DNA of 64,000 bases, taken from positions 18,704,358 through 18,768,357 of the forward strand of contig OY987244.1 in the NCBI GenBank assembly GCA_963920765.1, given 5' to 3'. How positions within the stretch are numbered: the stretch's first letter is position 1; each line of letters opens with the position of its first letter. This document shows positions 12,483-24,609 of the stretch, piece after piece. The DNA comes from Ulota crispa (lineage: Eukaryota > Streptophyta > Bryopsida > Orthotrichales > Orthotrichaceae). Under the pieces are notes generated by a model. The model was not told the origin of the DNA. It saw only the letters and a list, made by a program, of their open reading frames with translations, and did no database searches. Position numbers and translations under genes: made by a program.

Positions 12483-13193
12483 CACTGAATACTGCGTTTA
12501 GGTTGCCCCAGACTAGTTTCTTGACATTTTACACTACAGATATTTACTGCTGCTACAGTAAATTTCATTCGATTATTGCAAAAAAAGGTTTTAAAGGTCT
12601 TAGTAACAACAATGATCATTGCAAAAAAAAATAATAGTAACCTCCACATTAGAGGTAGTCACGGTTGAGATTTTGCATTCTCAAACTTCACGGAAAACTG
12701 ATGTGCCGCGCTGTTCGCGGCTGGCGCGAGGCCAATTCCCCAAAGATTGAGAAAAAAATTCTCCTCCCCCAAGCATGGAGAAAATGGTATGATAATGTTA
12801 TTTGCGTGAGAACTTTTACGATGGTCCAAATGTTTACTTGCTTGTGAATTGCTTTTCACCCTTACTTTTTCTACTCCTCCAATTGGTGGCCGTGCTGCCT
12901 ACCTCTAAGTAAAACATTCTCCATTCTTCATTCTCCATCACTCACAAAAGGAGTGCCACACCTCCTTCCATGAAGAAGTGCTTCCATTGGTTCCTACATT
13001 CACTCAACCATTTCTCAATCTTCAAAGAAATCTCAATCTCAACTCAACCGTCACTACCCCTATTGTAAATCATATGAAATCTTAAAATCTACACAATTAT
13101 GTGTGCCTTCAAGTGATCAAATGATGAGTCATGAGGTAACTTCTAGGGTAAGGCAACCTAATTGTCAAGGCAACCTAAATGCAATATTCAGTG
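12483..13193. mobile_element. TIR element with CACTGAATA ends
   Basis: The left end CACTGAATACTGCGTTTAGG and the inverse right end CACTGAATATTGCATTTAGG differ at two of 20 positions. Length 711 bp. The outer parts match the short copy at 21308-21500; about 400 bp of the middle (from about 12650) is extra and may be a nested insertion. The start resembles CACTA ends, but no clear 3-bp duplication was found. Confidence 0.7.
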
Positions 13194-13196
13194 TAA

Positions 13197-13568
13197 GAGC
13201 ATTTCTTGTAGCACGTTAGAATAGCCCTTTGTGTTCAACCCGTAACGGCTTCTGCAATTCAAGTCCCCAACAGCACTTGAAACGTCCATGTGCAAGTCAC
13301 AAGGCCTTCATATTGAGCCGCATACCCGTCAGATTTCAGCTTTCTCCATGCCCCCTTCACGGTCCCTGACGAGCATTGTTCAAGCACTGTTCACTCACGA
13401 CCCCACTCCAAAGCCAGGTGTACCCGTGCAATTTGTTGTAACGTAGGTGCAGGTCCGGAAAGTTTTAGGGCTGCAAGAGAACTTCAACCTTGCCTTGAAG
13501 ATTTGTGTCATTCTCCCCGTGAAATCTCATTTATCTAGGTGTTACAAAGCGTGCTGCAGGAGATGCCC
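13197..13568. mobile_element. Tourist-like (PIF/Harbinger) MITE
   Basis: TAA flanks both ends (13194-13196 and 13569-13571). The left end is GAGCATTTCTTGTAGCA and the inverse right end GGGCATCTCCTGCAGCA. Length 372 bp. It is related to the inverted copy at 57038-57410. It lies 3 bp after the previous element. Confidence 0.75.
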
Positions 13569-13624
13569 TAAGGAGAGACCAAAGTAACTTACCCCTATTC
13601 TGCTCAAGTTTATCAAAATAGTAA

Positions 13625-13948
13625 GGTAGGAGGCTCAAATTCGGATCAGGCTCTAAAATGGAGCACCACCTCAAATGTACTCAATTTGTACATGTTTTTT
13701 TCATAACCCTTCAATAATGTAAAAGTCGTGTACATTTGAGGAGGTGCTCCATTTTAAAGCCCTATGGCCTTTCCACTTCAAATATTCATAACTAATTCCA
13801 TAAAGTTAAAAAAAATATAAAACAACTTGGGTTAGATGCCAATTCTTCTTATCTTTCAAGAAAAGTTTACTGGAAATCATTTCAAGACGTTTCACCTACC
13901 CAAAATTCAGTTTCAGCCCTCAGATGCTCCATTTGTGAGCCTCCTACC
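13625..13948. mobile_element. GGTAGG-ended TIR element, copy A
   Basis: The ends are GGTAGGAGGCTCA and its inverse, flanked by GTAA and TTAC. Length 324 bp, the same as copy B at 55088-55411, with which it shares CCTTTCCACTTCAAA and TTCAGTTTCAGCCCT. Internal complementary arms GGAGCACCACCTCAAATGTA and TACATTTGAGGAGGTGCTCC form a hairpin. Confidence 0.85.
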
Positions 13949-14239
13949 TTACAAACAGATGGAAATGCATCCAGACTGAAATTGCAGAATTTTCCGACTT
14001 GCTCTTGGACCGAAGCCGCAATTGTGCCCATTTACGGCACAAAGGTCCAACAATTCAACCCAAAAAAATAAAAAGCAGATGTAAGCTTAGTCTATATTTG
14101 ACTGAGGGCCCATAAATCCCTCAACCCTATCTTCTCATATAAAAAAAGAAGAGATACCATCATAAAGTCACATCCCCTCAAGCGTATATATATACAATAA
14201 TTAATAGCTAATTCAGATCATTCTTCCCTTCTATGGCGT

Positions 14240-16930
14240 GGTACAACTTCATTGGCTGTGGGACAGGCTTGGCAGGAATTTACAGTAGAACAAGTGAAGC
14301 TTGCGAGATCCACTGAAGAAATAATAGATAAACAAAGCATTTTGCTTCGGAAAGTTCTCTAGTTTTTGCATGCGTAGATTCTGCTTGAATGCAAGGGAAT
14401 CTTTTATATGTATGTCCACTGGGCGAGTGACACGCACCCTTCAATACAAGCAGGTAAAGGTAGAGAGGAAAATGGACATAATTTTCTATGCATATATCAC
14501 CCTGTAAGGTAGATATTATTTCGTAGATTTTACTCCAAGTCAGAATGTTTCTTCAAGAGTGATAGGGCGATTATATTCCTTTCTTCACCATGTTTTGAAA
14601 GTGTCAGAGTGGCTTGTATAACAATGAGGTCAAAACCAAAAAAGGAAAAAGAATTAGCATGGTGAGCTGGATTGATAACAAAGGTAGATTTCGAAAGGGT
14701 CCCAGCATGAAACTTTTGAAGTGAGCAGTCTAGGCTCCGCTTGCCATTGGCCCCTCTCTTCACTCGCTTTACATGTAGACTTTTATAATACTATTATAAT
14801 TCTCTATAGGATTTTGATGGCTTCACTTTTCATGCATTGTGCATGCTTCATTAAAGCTTGTTGGTTCCAATTGTGGGTCCTACTCATCGGGAAAAGCTGG
14901 CCCTACTATTAAAATGATGGAGGGAAAATTTTAGATGCCCCTGCATTTTGTGATATTTTAAACGGATATCCTTGATTTTTTCTGGAAGTTGCAGGAATGT
15001 CCTTATATTTGTTCTTGAGAGGGGGGCAATAACTAATACTTGTGTTTGTCATGAATCAAGCTACTTGTGCGCGCATGACAATGTTGTGACGCTTAGTTGC
15101 AAGGTTCCCCATGTTTCACTATTTGTCACTAAGGCAGTTTTTTTTGGCTATATTTTGTTAGATTGGCAATATATTTGACAATTTGAACCAATGATGGCCG
15201 GTCCCTCCATTATTACCCAATGGGTAGTGGAAAACAAAAATTGTCAGCACCAAAAACAAATGCCATGTTTGCCACATAACAAGCAACCCTTCATGCTTGT
15301 GTGCATAAAGAATGCAACTTTGACACACAAATGCATGTGTACCAATGCCGTTTGACGCCAAACAAAAAGAATTTGACAACACTATGACCAAAGATGTGAC
15401 TGCAAAATTGCAAGCTTTTCCTTTATTTAGCTCTTTGTAATCCCTATAATCTCAAGAATATTCAGAATTTGCCAAATTATTAAAGAAGAGGTTTAATCAT
15501 GGTAAGTTACAGTATAAATATAGTAAATATTTGGTGCATGCACATAAAATTTAATTGAAAATGAGAAATATTGAATTTTAGCCAATAAACAATAAAGCTA
15601 TAAATTTTCTCCAAATGCTAGCCCTGATCCCCCGGTATTATGTTTCAACCTCTATCTTCTGTATCATTTTTTGAATTAGTATATGTCAAAGGGTCATAAA
15701 CAAAGATCGAATTTTGAAAAATTCACCATTGTGGACAGAACATCTCTCATGATCACTTTGTTCATCAACTAAAATATGGCTTTTCTACTGCTTATAATTC
15801 TATAATGCCAGAATGATCAATTTTGATTTTTTGTACATTTTTGCTTCTATATTTTACAAAAATACCATTCATCTCAAAATCTATCAATGAGGTCATAAAC
15901 AAGGTTGATTTCTAAAGAGTCAAACATTTTTGTAGAGGACTGAAATGTTACTTGAACAAAACATCATCTTGGAACAATTTGTTCATCAACTAAAGTATGA
16001 ATTTGTAACAGTAGAAGCAAATTTGTAGTAAAATTTTTAATGTAGAAATGACAAAGAACTGATGAAGTGTTGGAGAAAGGGTTTGGATTGACATAGAGGT
16101 ATTTGGTAGAAACTTCAATAAGGTAACTATATTTATTATTCATACTTTGACTCTAAAATGTCCACAAGCTTCCAAGTTGTTTTCTAGATGTTTAGCTCTA
16201 TCCTCACAATCAATGAACCAGAAATTTTTTATTTTTATTTTATTTTTGATTTCATAACGTTGAAGTTGTTGAAGAGTTGTTAATAGCAAAGTTTCAATCA
16301 AAGTGTTTCAAATTCAGCTGGACTTTTTGATAGTGTGATCTTTAATTTTTGGTAGAATTGTTTAGAGCAAAGTAGATAGGCTTTATAAAAAGCAAAAAAG
16401 TACCGTTTTTTACTAGTGACAATAAAATTCAGAACACAAACAAACTGAAAAAAATAAATCAACAAATGACTTTAATGACTCTGTATTAAACAATTCTACC
16501 AAGCCAATTGTTGTATAGTAATAGTGATGCACTCATAAATGTTTTCCGACAATCATGAAATATTAACCTCTAAGACCTTGAGCAATTTTGGATGAAAACT
16601 GCCAAAAATTATGACCTATGAAAATACTCATTGCTGTAAATTTGATGGGGGATTTTTTGTACATTTGGCAACATGATCCTAAAGTTAACTTGGTTTTGTA
16701 TTAGAAGAGGGTTTTGAAACCCTAGGTCCCTACCATTGACCATCATACCACTATAAGATGCAACATTTTCATTTTTGAACAGTGTCAAAAGGAGGAAATT
16801 TGATTTCAAGGGCTTGTATCTCCAAATCACGAGTTTGTATGCCTTGTAACTCTAAGAATTATGTTGAACAATTGTGCTAAGTAATTGAATATTTTACACT
16901 AATTGGACGTGCCTATTCTGGTGAAATTAT
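14240..16930. other. Gene-free stretch
   Basis: No supported gene. 14922-15010 resembles one end of the GGGAAAATTTCATGGATACC MITE family. 15688-16090 contains a worn tandem repeat of about 203 bp around GGTCATAAACAA and TTTGTTCATCAACTAAA. Confidence 0.5.
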
Positions 16931-16943
16931 TCATTTTGTACAG

Positions 16944-17825
16944 TACCTGGAAGTATTGATACACTCATGTTTATTTTGATGTTCAAAGAACTTTGCATAA
17001 TACAGAGTAAAGTTGGCAATTTCTTACCTTACATCATGGTTTTGTAATTCTTATGTAGGTACATACAACCAAGCATGTCAAATCTTAGTTCAAAAAATCA
17101 AAATCCCAATTTTTGGTGAATTATTTTACCATCAAATTAAAGGGTTTACATAGTAATTGATTGAAAAACATTGGTAATTATTTTTTGAGACTTGATTGCA
17201 TAGATATGTAGGAAACATCCATATGCACCTTTTTCATGTTAGAAAAACACCATTAAGCAACAAGACATGATCTACAAAGAGTTCAATGTAGTTATGTAGG
17301 GTGTCCTAAGACCAAAATTTGTAAAATAAATACTTCTTTATGATCATTAGAATTTGCTATTTGACTCATACACTATGACTAACCAAAACCATTGAACACA
17401 AAACTATAGTTACCTAGCCAAAAGCTAGTGAAAAATTAGTATACATTTTTATTTTACAAATTTGGTCTTACCGCACCCTACATTGAACTCTTTGTAGATC
17501 ATGTTTTGTTACTATATGGTGTTTTTCTAAAATGGAAAAGGTGCATATGGATGTTTCCTACATATCTATGCAATCAAGTCTCAAAAACTCATTACCAATG
17601 TTTTTCACTCAATTACCATGTAAATCCTTTAAATTTTTGGTAAAATAATTCACCAAAAATTGGGATTTTGATTTTTTGGAACTAAAATTTGACATGCTTA
17701 GTTGTACCTACATAAGAATCACAAAACCTTAATGTAAGGGGGCAAGAAAATGCCAACTTTACTCTGTATTATGCAAAGTTCTTTGAACATCAAAAAAAAC
17801 ATGAGTGTATCAATACTTCCAGGTA
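16944..17825. repeat. Long palindromic foldback, arms about 380-390 bp
   Basis: The left arm 16944-17333 (starting TACCTGGAAGTATTGATACA) is the inverse of the right arm 17446-17825 (ending TGTATCAATACTTCCAGGTA) with roughly 85-90 percent agreement by eye. The spacer is about 112 bp. It is probably a foldback or long-TIR element. No target duplication was identified. A transcript would form a long hairpin. Confidence 0.85.
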
Positions 17826-17894
17826 CTTTGTAGTACAATATTATACATGGGAGTCCCACAATTTCATAGTACAAAAAGTAGACTTTGTGAGGGA

Positions 17895-18623
17895 GGGTGA
17901 TTGCAAGAAACACTTGTACTATTTCTTGTCCCCTTCACCTTCCGCAGGTGCTTTTTGGTTTGTAACTTTTGCGCAGCAAGTTCTTTTGAGCTGAAATTTC
18001 AGAGGAAGGTACATGTCATAGTTACAGACCTTCCATAATTTTTGCAGTCTTTATTTATTTATTTCTTCTATTTTAAAATAACTCCCAAATAGGTGTCTAC
18101 CTTGGACCTTTTTGGGGTTTTTAGTACTATTTTGGGTCCAAAAAGCTTCTCTAGGGCTATAAATCAAGGATGTTGTTTATGGAGCATGCTTACACGCATT
18201 TGTAGAAGGTTTTTGCAAAATTATAAATTCCATGGCATCTACATTGTCTCAAAGTGGGCATCCTATCTCCCTTCATTGGCAAAATACAAAGAAATTCCTC
18301 AGCAAAGCAATTGTACCATGTGAATGTGTTTAATGGGTTCTCAAATGGCCATTTTTTATTTTATTTTTTTGAACTATTTTACTATTTTCTAAAAAACAAG
18401 AAAGAAATTAGCTTTTTAAGGTGATTTTGTTTTGCACATAACTTTTAGAATAAAAATTTTCTAGGTCTGAATTTTCACAAGTATGCTATTTTAAGTGCTT
18501 TACAAATTTTTTATATTATATTATATTTTTTTAAAATTATTCCAAAAGCTCGGTAGTACTACTAGTACTACCAGCACTAAGGGTGTTTGAGACAAAACAA
18601 TGAAGTGTTTCTTGCAACTACCC
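17895..18623. mobile_element. TIR element, GGGTGATTGCAAGAA family, copy 1
   Basis: The left end GGGTGATTGCAAGAAACACTT and the inverse right end GGGTAGTTGCAAGAAACACTT differ at two positions. Length 729 bp. It aligns along its length with copy 2 at 53328-54204 (CTACCTYGG, TTTTAGTACTATTTTGG, CATTGTCTCAAAGTGGGCAT). Non-coding. Confidence 0.85.
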
Positions 18624-18639
18624 AAGAACCAATAAATAA

Positions 18640-19012
18640 GGTAGAAATACCATAAACTAGTTAAAATAAGTCACTTATCCTATAAGACATGGGGAATTTC
18701 CCGAGAAATTGAGCTCAATATGTGCAAAAACAAGTATAAGGAAGAATGTTTTTTTTTTTTTTTTTTAAATTTATCCTTCCATGAAGAATGAATATTTTAT
18801 GCAATATAAATGTGGATTCTTCATTTGGACCCATTCTTGTTTCATAGGTTCACCTAAAATGGCTACTTCTAGAACTTTGTTCTAAAACATGTTTGAACCA
18901 ATCAAATGCAAGAAAATCATATCTTTTCATAATCTTTGCAGAGTCAACTTTTGTTGGTTTTAGAATAGTCTACTCTACCATTAAAGGGGATAACGGTTAT
19001 GGTATTCCTACC
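18640..19012. mobile_element. GGTAGG-ended TIR element, copy E
   Basis: The left end GGTAGAAATACCATAA and the inverse right end GGTAGGAATACCATAA match at 15 of 16 positions. Length 373 bp, starting 17 bp after the previous element. It contains a run of about 20 T at 18750. Confidence 0.75.
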
Positions 19013-19106
19013 TAAGTGACTTCAGTTTTGAAAAATCTAAATAGAGGTACCTAGCTTAATCCCTGGTCCTTGCCAATGAATATAAATTGCATAATTCAAA
19101 ACCTAA

Positions 19107-19414
19107 CATAACATTCAGTAGCCTAAAGAGAGGCTGCCTTTCCTTCTCTTCAAGTATCATCCACGAACTTCGTTTAAAAAAAAAGTTAAAAAAAATAAAA
19201 ATAAAAATATGACATGTCTGGCCCCCTCGACGTGTGTGCATTGAACTAAACCTCCTCTCATAAACTCTGACACATTCAGCCAAGTGTCCACATAGCTAAA
19301 GAAGGGTGTGGAATATTCCACACCATTTCATCCAAGTGAATGGAATGGTGTGAAATATTCCACACCATTCTCTTGAAGGGCGGGCAGCCTTTGCTAGTAG
19401 TACTGAATGTTATG
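19107..19414 (+). mobile_element. TIR element, family CATAACATTCAGTA, copy 2
   Basis: The ends are CATAACATTCAGTAGCCT and AGTACTGAATGTTATG (inverted). It lacks the Stowaway insertion seen in copy 1 and so is close to the empty site. It contains the palindromic GGTGTGGAATATTCCACACC twice. Confidence 0.75.
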
Positions 19415-21300
19415 AAAATCCTTTGAATTGGATTTCAATTTGTTTTCAAATGATGTCCGATTAAAGGAGGAAACCATATTCAATGTCTTGTAAGCCCATT
19501 ACATGTACTTGTGTGCTTGATAACCTTTGAAATTATGTTACATAAGTGTGGTGCAAGGTATATATGACAATTCTCAATCCTATTGGACCTCTTTAACATA
19601 ACTGTCCAAACGCTCCTAGTTCAACATCAATGAAATAAATTGACATTTTGAAGCAAAGTTTTTAAACCACAAATTCAATAATTAAAATTTTTTAGGCATG
19701 AAGAATGTAATGAAATGTACTTATAGTCAAGATTTCACAAGAATCCAACAAATATTGTACTCAAGGGCGTACCCAAAATTAAATAACAGCCTGAAATTTC
19801 AGCGCAGGGCTTGAAGAGATAATTACCTCATATGCTTAACCCCTCTCATACTTGAACCAAACAAAAACTCACTTTCAAAATATATATTAAGACCATAGAA
19901 TATACATGTTTTTTATTCTGCCAACACATTCCTCTATTTCCAAGAAAACCTTATCATCAAAGTATAACAACTATGATAGCCACTTTTAGACAAATCGATC
20001 AAACCTCCTGTGGTTTTTTCTTTCCACCAATACATATTTCTCTACATCCACCAAAACCTTCTCTAAAATTTATAAGTAAACATCTTTTGGGCAAATAAGT
20101 ATTTTCTGAGTTGCAACACCTAAAACATGAAAAGTGCACAGTGGCCACCATTGTCCGGGGAGAACCAAGTTTTAGTTACAAGTCGGCCAATTTTTTTTGA
20201 GGATTGCCAAAAAAAAAGTTGGTGGTTTTGCTTCCGACCATAAAAACATGGTTTTAGGAAATCAGCTGAGTTACAATTTCATCTTTAGAAATTTAGCCAA
20301 ACATGCACTTGTAAATGAGGAAATGGGCCAAATAAAATTTGAAACTATGGGAAATCAACTTTTGAATTGTTCCATAATAAAGAACCTTTAACATGGGTGA
20401 GGTGGCCATGTGGGTGAGTAGGTGAGTAAGTGAGTGGGTGAGTGGGTGACTGTGTGATAGTTAATGGGATAATTGGTGCACTTGATGGTTAATGGGATAA
20501 GAGGTGCACTTGGTGCACCAATCTTTAAAGGAAACATGGTGCTCAACCCCAAGATGGTGGGACATGACCTGGTTCAAATCTAGCCAAAAATATTCAAGTA
20601 ACAGTCAACAATAAATCCTTTTAAAGTATAAAGAAGTGCATTGATTGGGGGTAACTTGACAGGTTTTTGATGTCTTGATCATTGTCTTGCTTTGCTATGC
20701 CATGCAAATGGTAAGCAAAAGATTGATTTGTGTGCAGTGTTTGTAAGAAAAAAAAATCCAATACAATACATTAAAATTCAGATTTCAACCGAAATATTTT
20801 CCTAAACTTAGGAAATCAACCCAAAGAAAAAAAAACAAAGGATACTGGCCAACCAAAAAATACATGTCTAGACCATGACCGATTAAAAAAAAGAAACCAA
20901 GTGGACCAGATAAGACTAGGAAATGTACCTAGTTTTTTTAAACCTCCCCGGACACTGGTCGCTACCAAAAGGACACGTAAAGGAGTAAGTAAAAACCGCG
21001 GATCCAGTAAATATTCAAAGTCAGAGTAACTCAACATCATAATCCATACAAGCAACGAAGGTGCAAGTCCAAGGAGAATCACATCAATTCCAGTGCAAGG
21101 CGTACTACAATGCTGTAGACGTCACACAAAACAACGACATCTGGCAATTTTGTATTTCTATAAGGTCGGTTACGTCCGGCATCTTCAGTTGACTTCTGAC
21201 TGCAGAGCAAGTGACGTGATACTCGGACACATCCACATTCACATTTGTGAAAGGAAAAACACCAGAACAATCATCACGCTATCATGTGCAAAACCAATGT
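19415..21300. other. Gene-free stretch
   Basis: No supported gene. A GTGA/GGTGAGTG-rich simple repeat lies at about 20398-20455. GC rises somewhat at 20930-21290, which may be 3' flank of PAP8; the minus-strand ORFs there show no recognisable domain. Confidence 0.5.
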
Positions 21301-21307
21301 TCCTTGC

Positions 21308-21500
21308 ACTAAACAGTGCATTTAGGTTGCCCCCACATTAATTTCTCTACACTTTACACTATATAAATAGTTACTGATACTACAATAATTTTCATCAATA
21401 ATTATTGCAATAATTTTTTTTTAACAACAATAAGGACTTAACAACAATGAGTCACGAGGTAACTTTCTGGGGCAAGGCAACCTAAATGCACTATTTAGTG
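21308..21500. mobile_element. Short MITE with CACTAAACAG ends
   Basis: The left end CACTAAACAGTGCATTTAGG and the inverse right end CACTAAATAGTGCATTTAGG differ at one of 20 positions. Length 193 bp. It is the compact relative of 12483-13193. Confidence 0.8.
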
Positions 21501-21718
21501 TACAAAATTTCCCGTTCGGACATGAACCCTTCTCATAAAACTTTATAGAGTAGAAGTAGTTTAACACTGAGGTGTTTCAAAACCAGATCAGAATCGTAAG
21601 GAAACCCACCTTGGGAATGACAATAAAGGCACCTGAAGCACGTCTTCCGAGACGAAATTTGTCATGCTATTGATCTCCATAGTCTGAAGAAATCATAAGG
21701 AAAAAGTTCCGTGCAAGA

Positions 21719-21752
21719 ACTCTTCTTCTTCTTCTTCTTCTTCTTCTTCTTC
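21719..21752. repeat. (CTT)n microsatellite downstream of PAP8
   Basis: About eleven CTT units 130 bp beyond the PAP8 stop codon, read as GAA repeats in a possible 3' UTR. Confidence 0.9.
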
Positions 21753-21885
21753 ACAGTCAATCGCAAAAGGCTGCTGCTAGCGTTGTTGCTAATTCTAACA
21801 TGTTGGAAAACCCTGCTACTTAGGCCCAGGTTCTAAGGGGGTTAAGGTGATTAACTAAGATATGTGGAATGTACCTCGGGTAAAA

Positions 21886-24609
21886 TTAGAACCATTTCGA
21901 TTTCTCGTAATCACGGAACCCTCGTAGATAGTTGTCCATGTTTTCTTTTGTGCGGTCCCACTGGAGAGCCTGGATTACGTCATCAGGAGAGTGTACTTCC
22001 TCCTGAACATCAAGGTAGCAAATATTCAGTTTTCATTATAAGTGTTTAATCAAGCTTAAAGCCTCTTGCAACGCCAAGACTTCAGAGATCAAAGCTTAAG
22101 CACACTCGGGCTAAAATCGCATTAATTCCCCTAGCACTCTCAGTAATCTCAAACCCTAAACCCTAAAAGCTAAATGAAAAAGTATGTAGAGATGTGAAGG
22201 AGGAAGAGAGGCTGGAGCTTACCGAGGGGATGACCTTGAACGTCGTTCCATCATCTCGAACAATCAAGGTTTCTGCACTACGGTCCCGATATTTACCTCT
22301 TCTAACCTCCACCTGTTCATCACCCAAATTACACTGGCTATATTAATTGAGGATGTACTAATAATCATTTACAACAAGCACAAGAGAAATTTCAAATCTG
22401 AGATGTGGCAAACTAGTTGGTTCCAATTGAATTTTCATGTTCACCGATTTTTGCAGCATATGGCATAAATTAAGCAAAATCATAGCATGGCTACTAAAAT
22501 TACATCAACATGCATCACGCGTAGGAATATATGTCCATGTCGTGTACCTTGACATCAGCTTTTGTGATCGATTTTGTGGTAGAATCAATGACGTAAATGT
22601 TTTCGAAGTCTAGAGCAAAATCCTCGTGATCTTCCCGAAGGTTTCGATAGTGCTTCATCAGAAAGACCTGTTGCATGCAAAATCAAGCCATTAAAGCTTG
22701 AAACAGAAAGAAACTTGAATCGTGGCTTAATACATCAAAACCAAATACAAGACAATCTGCTTTAAGGTTAAAATCAATTTAGATAAAACCATTCATAGAG
22801 AGGACTTTGAAGCCACCTTCATGGCTTGATATTCAGTTTTCGAAAGCGGTGCTCGTGGAGTGTCGACTGGAGGCTCTGTCACAGAGATGTACTCGTAATT
22901 GCTCTTCATACACCGAAGCGGCTGCACAAACATAACAGGGAGTCACATCACCGTAAAACCCGAAATGCTATTGTAACTTGAGAGTAGGAAATGCATAGAC
23001 TGGTCGCTGAAGCATGGATTCTGTGATACCTTCTTTGGCATTTCGCCGATAACCTTTGGGATTGCGTACGTGTCTGTATCTGGAGCAGTGACATACATCT
23101 GCACCAAAACCAAGACATGACATAAGAAAGGTGCATTTCTCTCATTCAAACAAACATATTGCAAGAAAAGTGGCTTGTCAAAGAGCATGAAACGCATACC
23201 TCTCTAAAATCAAAGACGTCGTCATCTTGGTCCTGTATTTTTCTGATGAAAAAATCACACTCATACAGACTGAGTTTGTGAAACTCATCTTCGTCAATTT
23301 TGTAGTCCACTACTCGCTCCTCCTCTACACCTTCGGTAGACATAAACGTCTCACTTTCCTGTACAGTGTAGTCCCCCATGGGCATGTCGTACTCAGTCTC
23401 ATAGTCTCGAAGATCACCTTCGTCCTCGTCGTCCTCACCCGCTCCATCCATTTCATAGTCCACCGCGTCTTCAACCTCAAAATCGTCCTCCGCTGCTCGA
23501 ATTCGTGTGTCCCGCCATCGTTGCCGTTCATACGATGTCCACGTTCCGTGTGTTGATGCTCTTGAGGTTGAGCTTCCCTGTCGAAAATAACAGAACATGC
23601 AAAAATATAACGAACACAGGGATTTCAGAAACAATATCCTAAATACTTGAAATATGCTTTGAAAGTTACTACAATCGACTTAATGGCTTCTGAAACGGAC
23701 CTTGTATTGACAGGCAAGCCGGAGTTTAAACCATCAACTCTAATGTATCATTCTGTCTTCGATGTGAGTCGACCTCTAAACCCTAACCTTAAACCCGAAA
23801 CCCTAAATCCTAAACCCTGCACTCAAATCAAGCTTTCTCGCAAAGAGCAGTGAACGCCACTCCGTGGCTCAAGTTCTCGAATCAAAACGAACCAGCTCGT
23901 AATACGCGCGGGTTGAAAGATTTCCTCACCAATTATGTCATTAGATGTTCAGAAACAGGACATAAATTCTGAGAGAGAAATTAAAAAATTCGATACGATT
24001 TGAAGCGGATTCTTAATGGCAGGAGAGAAAGATAAAGATAACAAACCTCTCCAACGCCAACATGGAACGCCAGTAATTTCCTCCTGCCGTTGAATGTGCT
24101 CCCGTTCGCAAGCCGGCCCTGCTCATCTCACACATTTTCCTCTACAACACGTCACCACCAAAGCTCAATGTCGCCAAGAGCGCAATCCAGGGGACATCCT
24201 CACTATTGCAGCAAGTCACAAAACCTATGACTTAAAACGCAAGGCGAACACCTACAACTCTCCGCAACAGACGTGAGCTCTGAGGATTGAAATCTGAGCT
24301 CCAGTTCCAGACTTGCAAAAACCCTAATTTGTCTCACAAGTGGAGCAAATTCTTTTGAAGTTGGAAACAAATTGAGGTGATTTTACGCACCATAGCAAGA
24401 TGTTTCGCCCGTAATACACCGCCCTGCATCCCGGACGCTCTCCCTTGCCATCTCACATCCTTCAGAAATACCTTAAGAGCCCGACTGGGTAACCCTAATT
24501 TGGAAGAACTACTGAACTCGTTCACATGCGCGGAGCTTGGATTCATACCAGAGATCGAATTTGAATCCAATTGGACGGTCCACCTCGACGGTGACGGAAT
24601 GGCTAACAT
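21886..24609 (-). CDS. PAP8: Plastid-encoded RNA polymerase-associated protein PAP8 (pTAC6), 8 exons
   Basis: PAP8/pTAC6 is an essential accessory subunit of the chloroplast multi-subunit RNA polymerase, reported in both plastid and nucleus. Exons on the minus strand: 24609-24472, 24118-24047, 23577-23200, 23098-23030, 22921-22817, 22667-22548, 22312-22223, 22002-21886. All junctions are GT-AG and phase 0, giving 362 residues (Arabidopsis is about 328, from memory). Recognisable segments are VVDYKIDEDEFHKLSL (about 159-174), CDFFIRK, FDFREMYVTAPDTD across exons 3/4, VFLMKHYRNLRE, FENIYVIDSTTKSIT, and the C-terminus ending KSKWF. Residues about 99-131 are very acidic (Asp/Glu runs), as in the family. 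The first 46 residues are Ser-rich, as expected for a transit peptide. Exons 3-8 are certain. Exons 1 and 2 are inferred from splice sites and phase; an alternative exon 1 donor lies near 24400. No intact neighbour shares its function. Confidence 0.93.
23776..23819. repeat. Telomere-like (CCCTAAA) degenerate run in PAP8 intron 2
   Basis: Five or so imperfect units around ACCCTAAA lie inside the 469-bp intron between exons 2 and 3 of PAP8. A second short run (AAACCCTAAACCCTAAA) sits at 22151-22168 in the last intron, and a single AAACCCTAA at 24319 in intron 1. Such telo-box motifs are known binding sites of telomere-repeat-binding factors in plant genes; a role here is inference. Confidence 0.6.

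Noticed and set aside
15688-16090. Possible tandem repeat with recognition-site function
   Set aside because: Only a worn two-copy repeat of about 203 bp; no further structure.
20540-20590. GGTTCAAAT motif resembling a tRNA or SINE B-box
   Set aside because: No convincing A-box, acceptor stem or 3' tail.
20816-21082. 88-codon hydrophobic minus-strand ORF
   Set aside because: No recognisable domain, no ATG context support and low-complexity T-rich translation; most likely chance.
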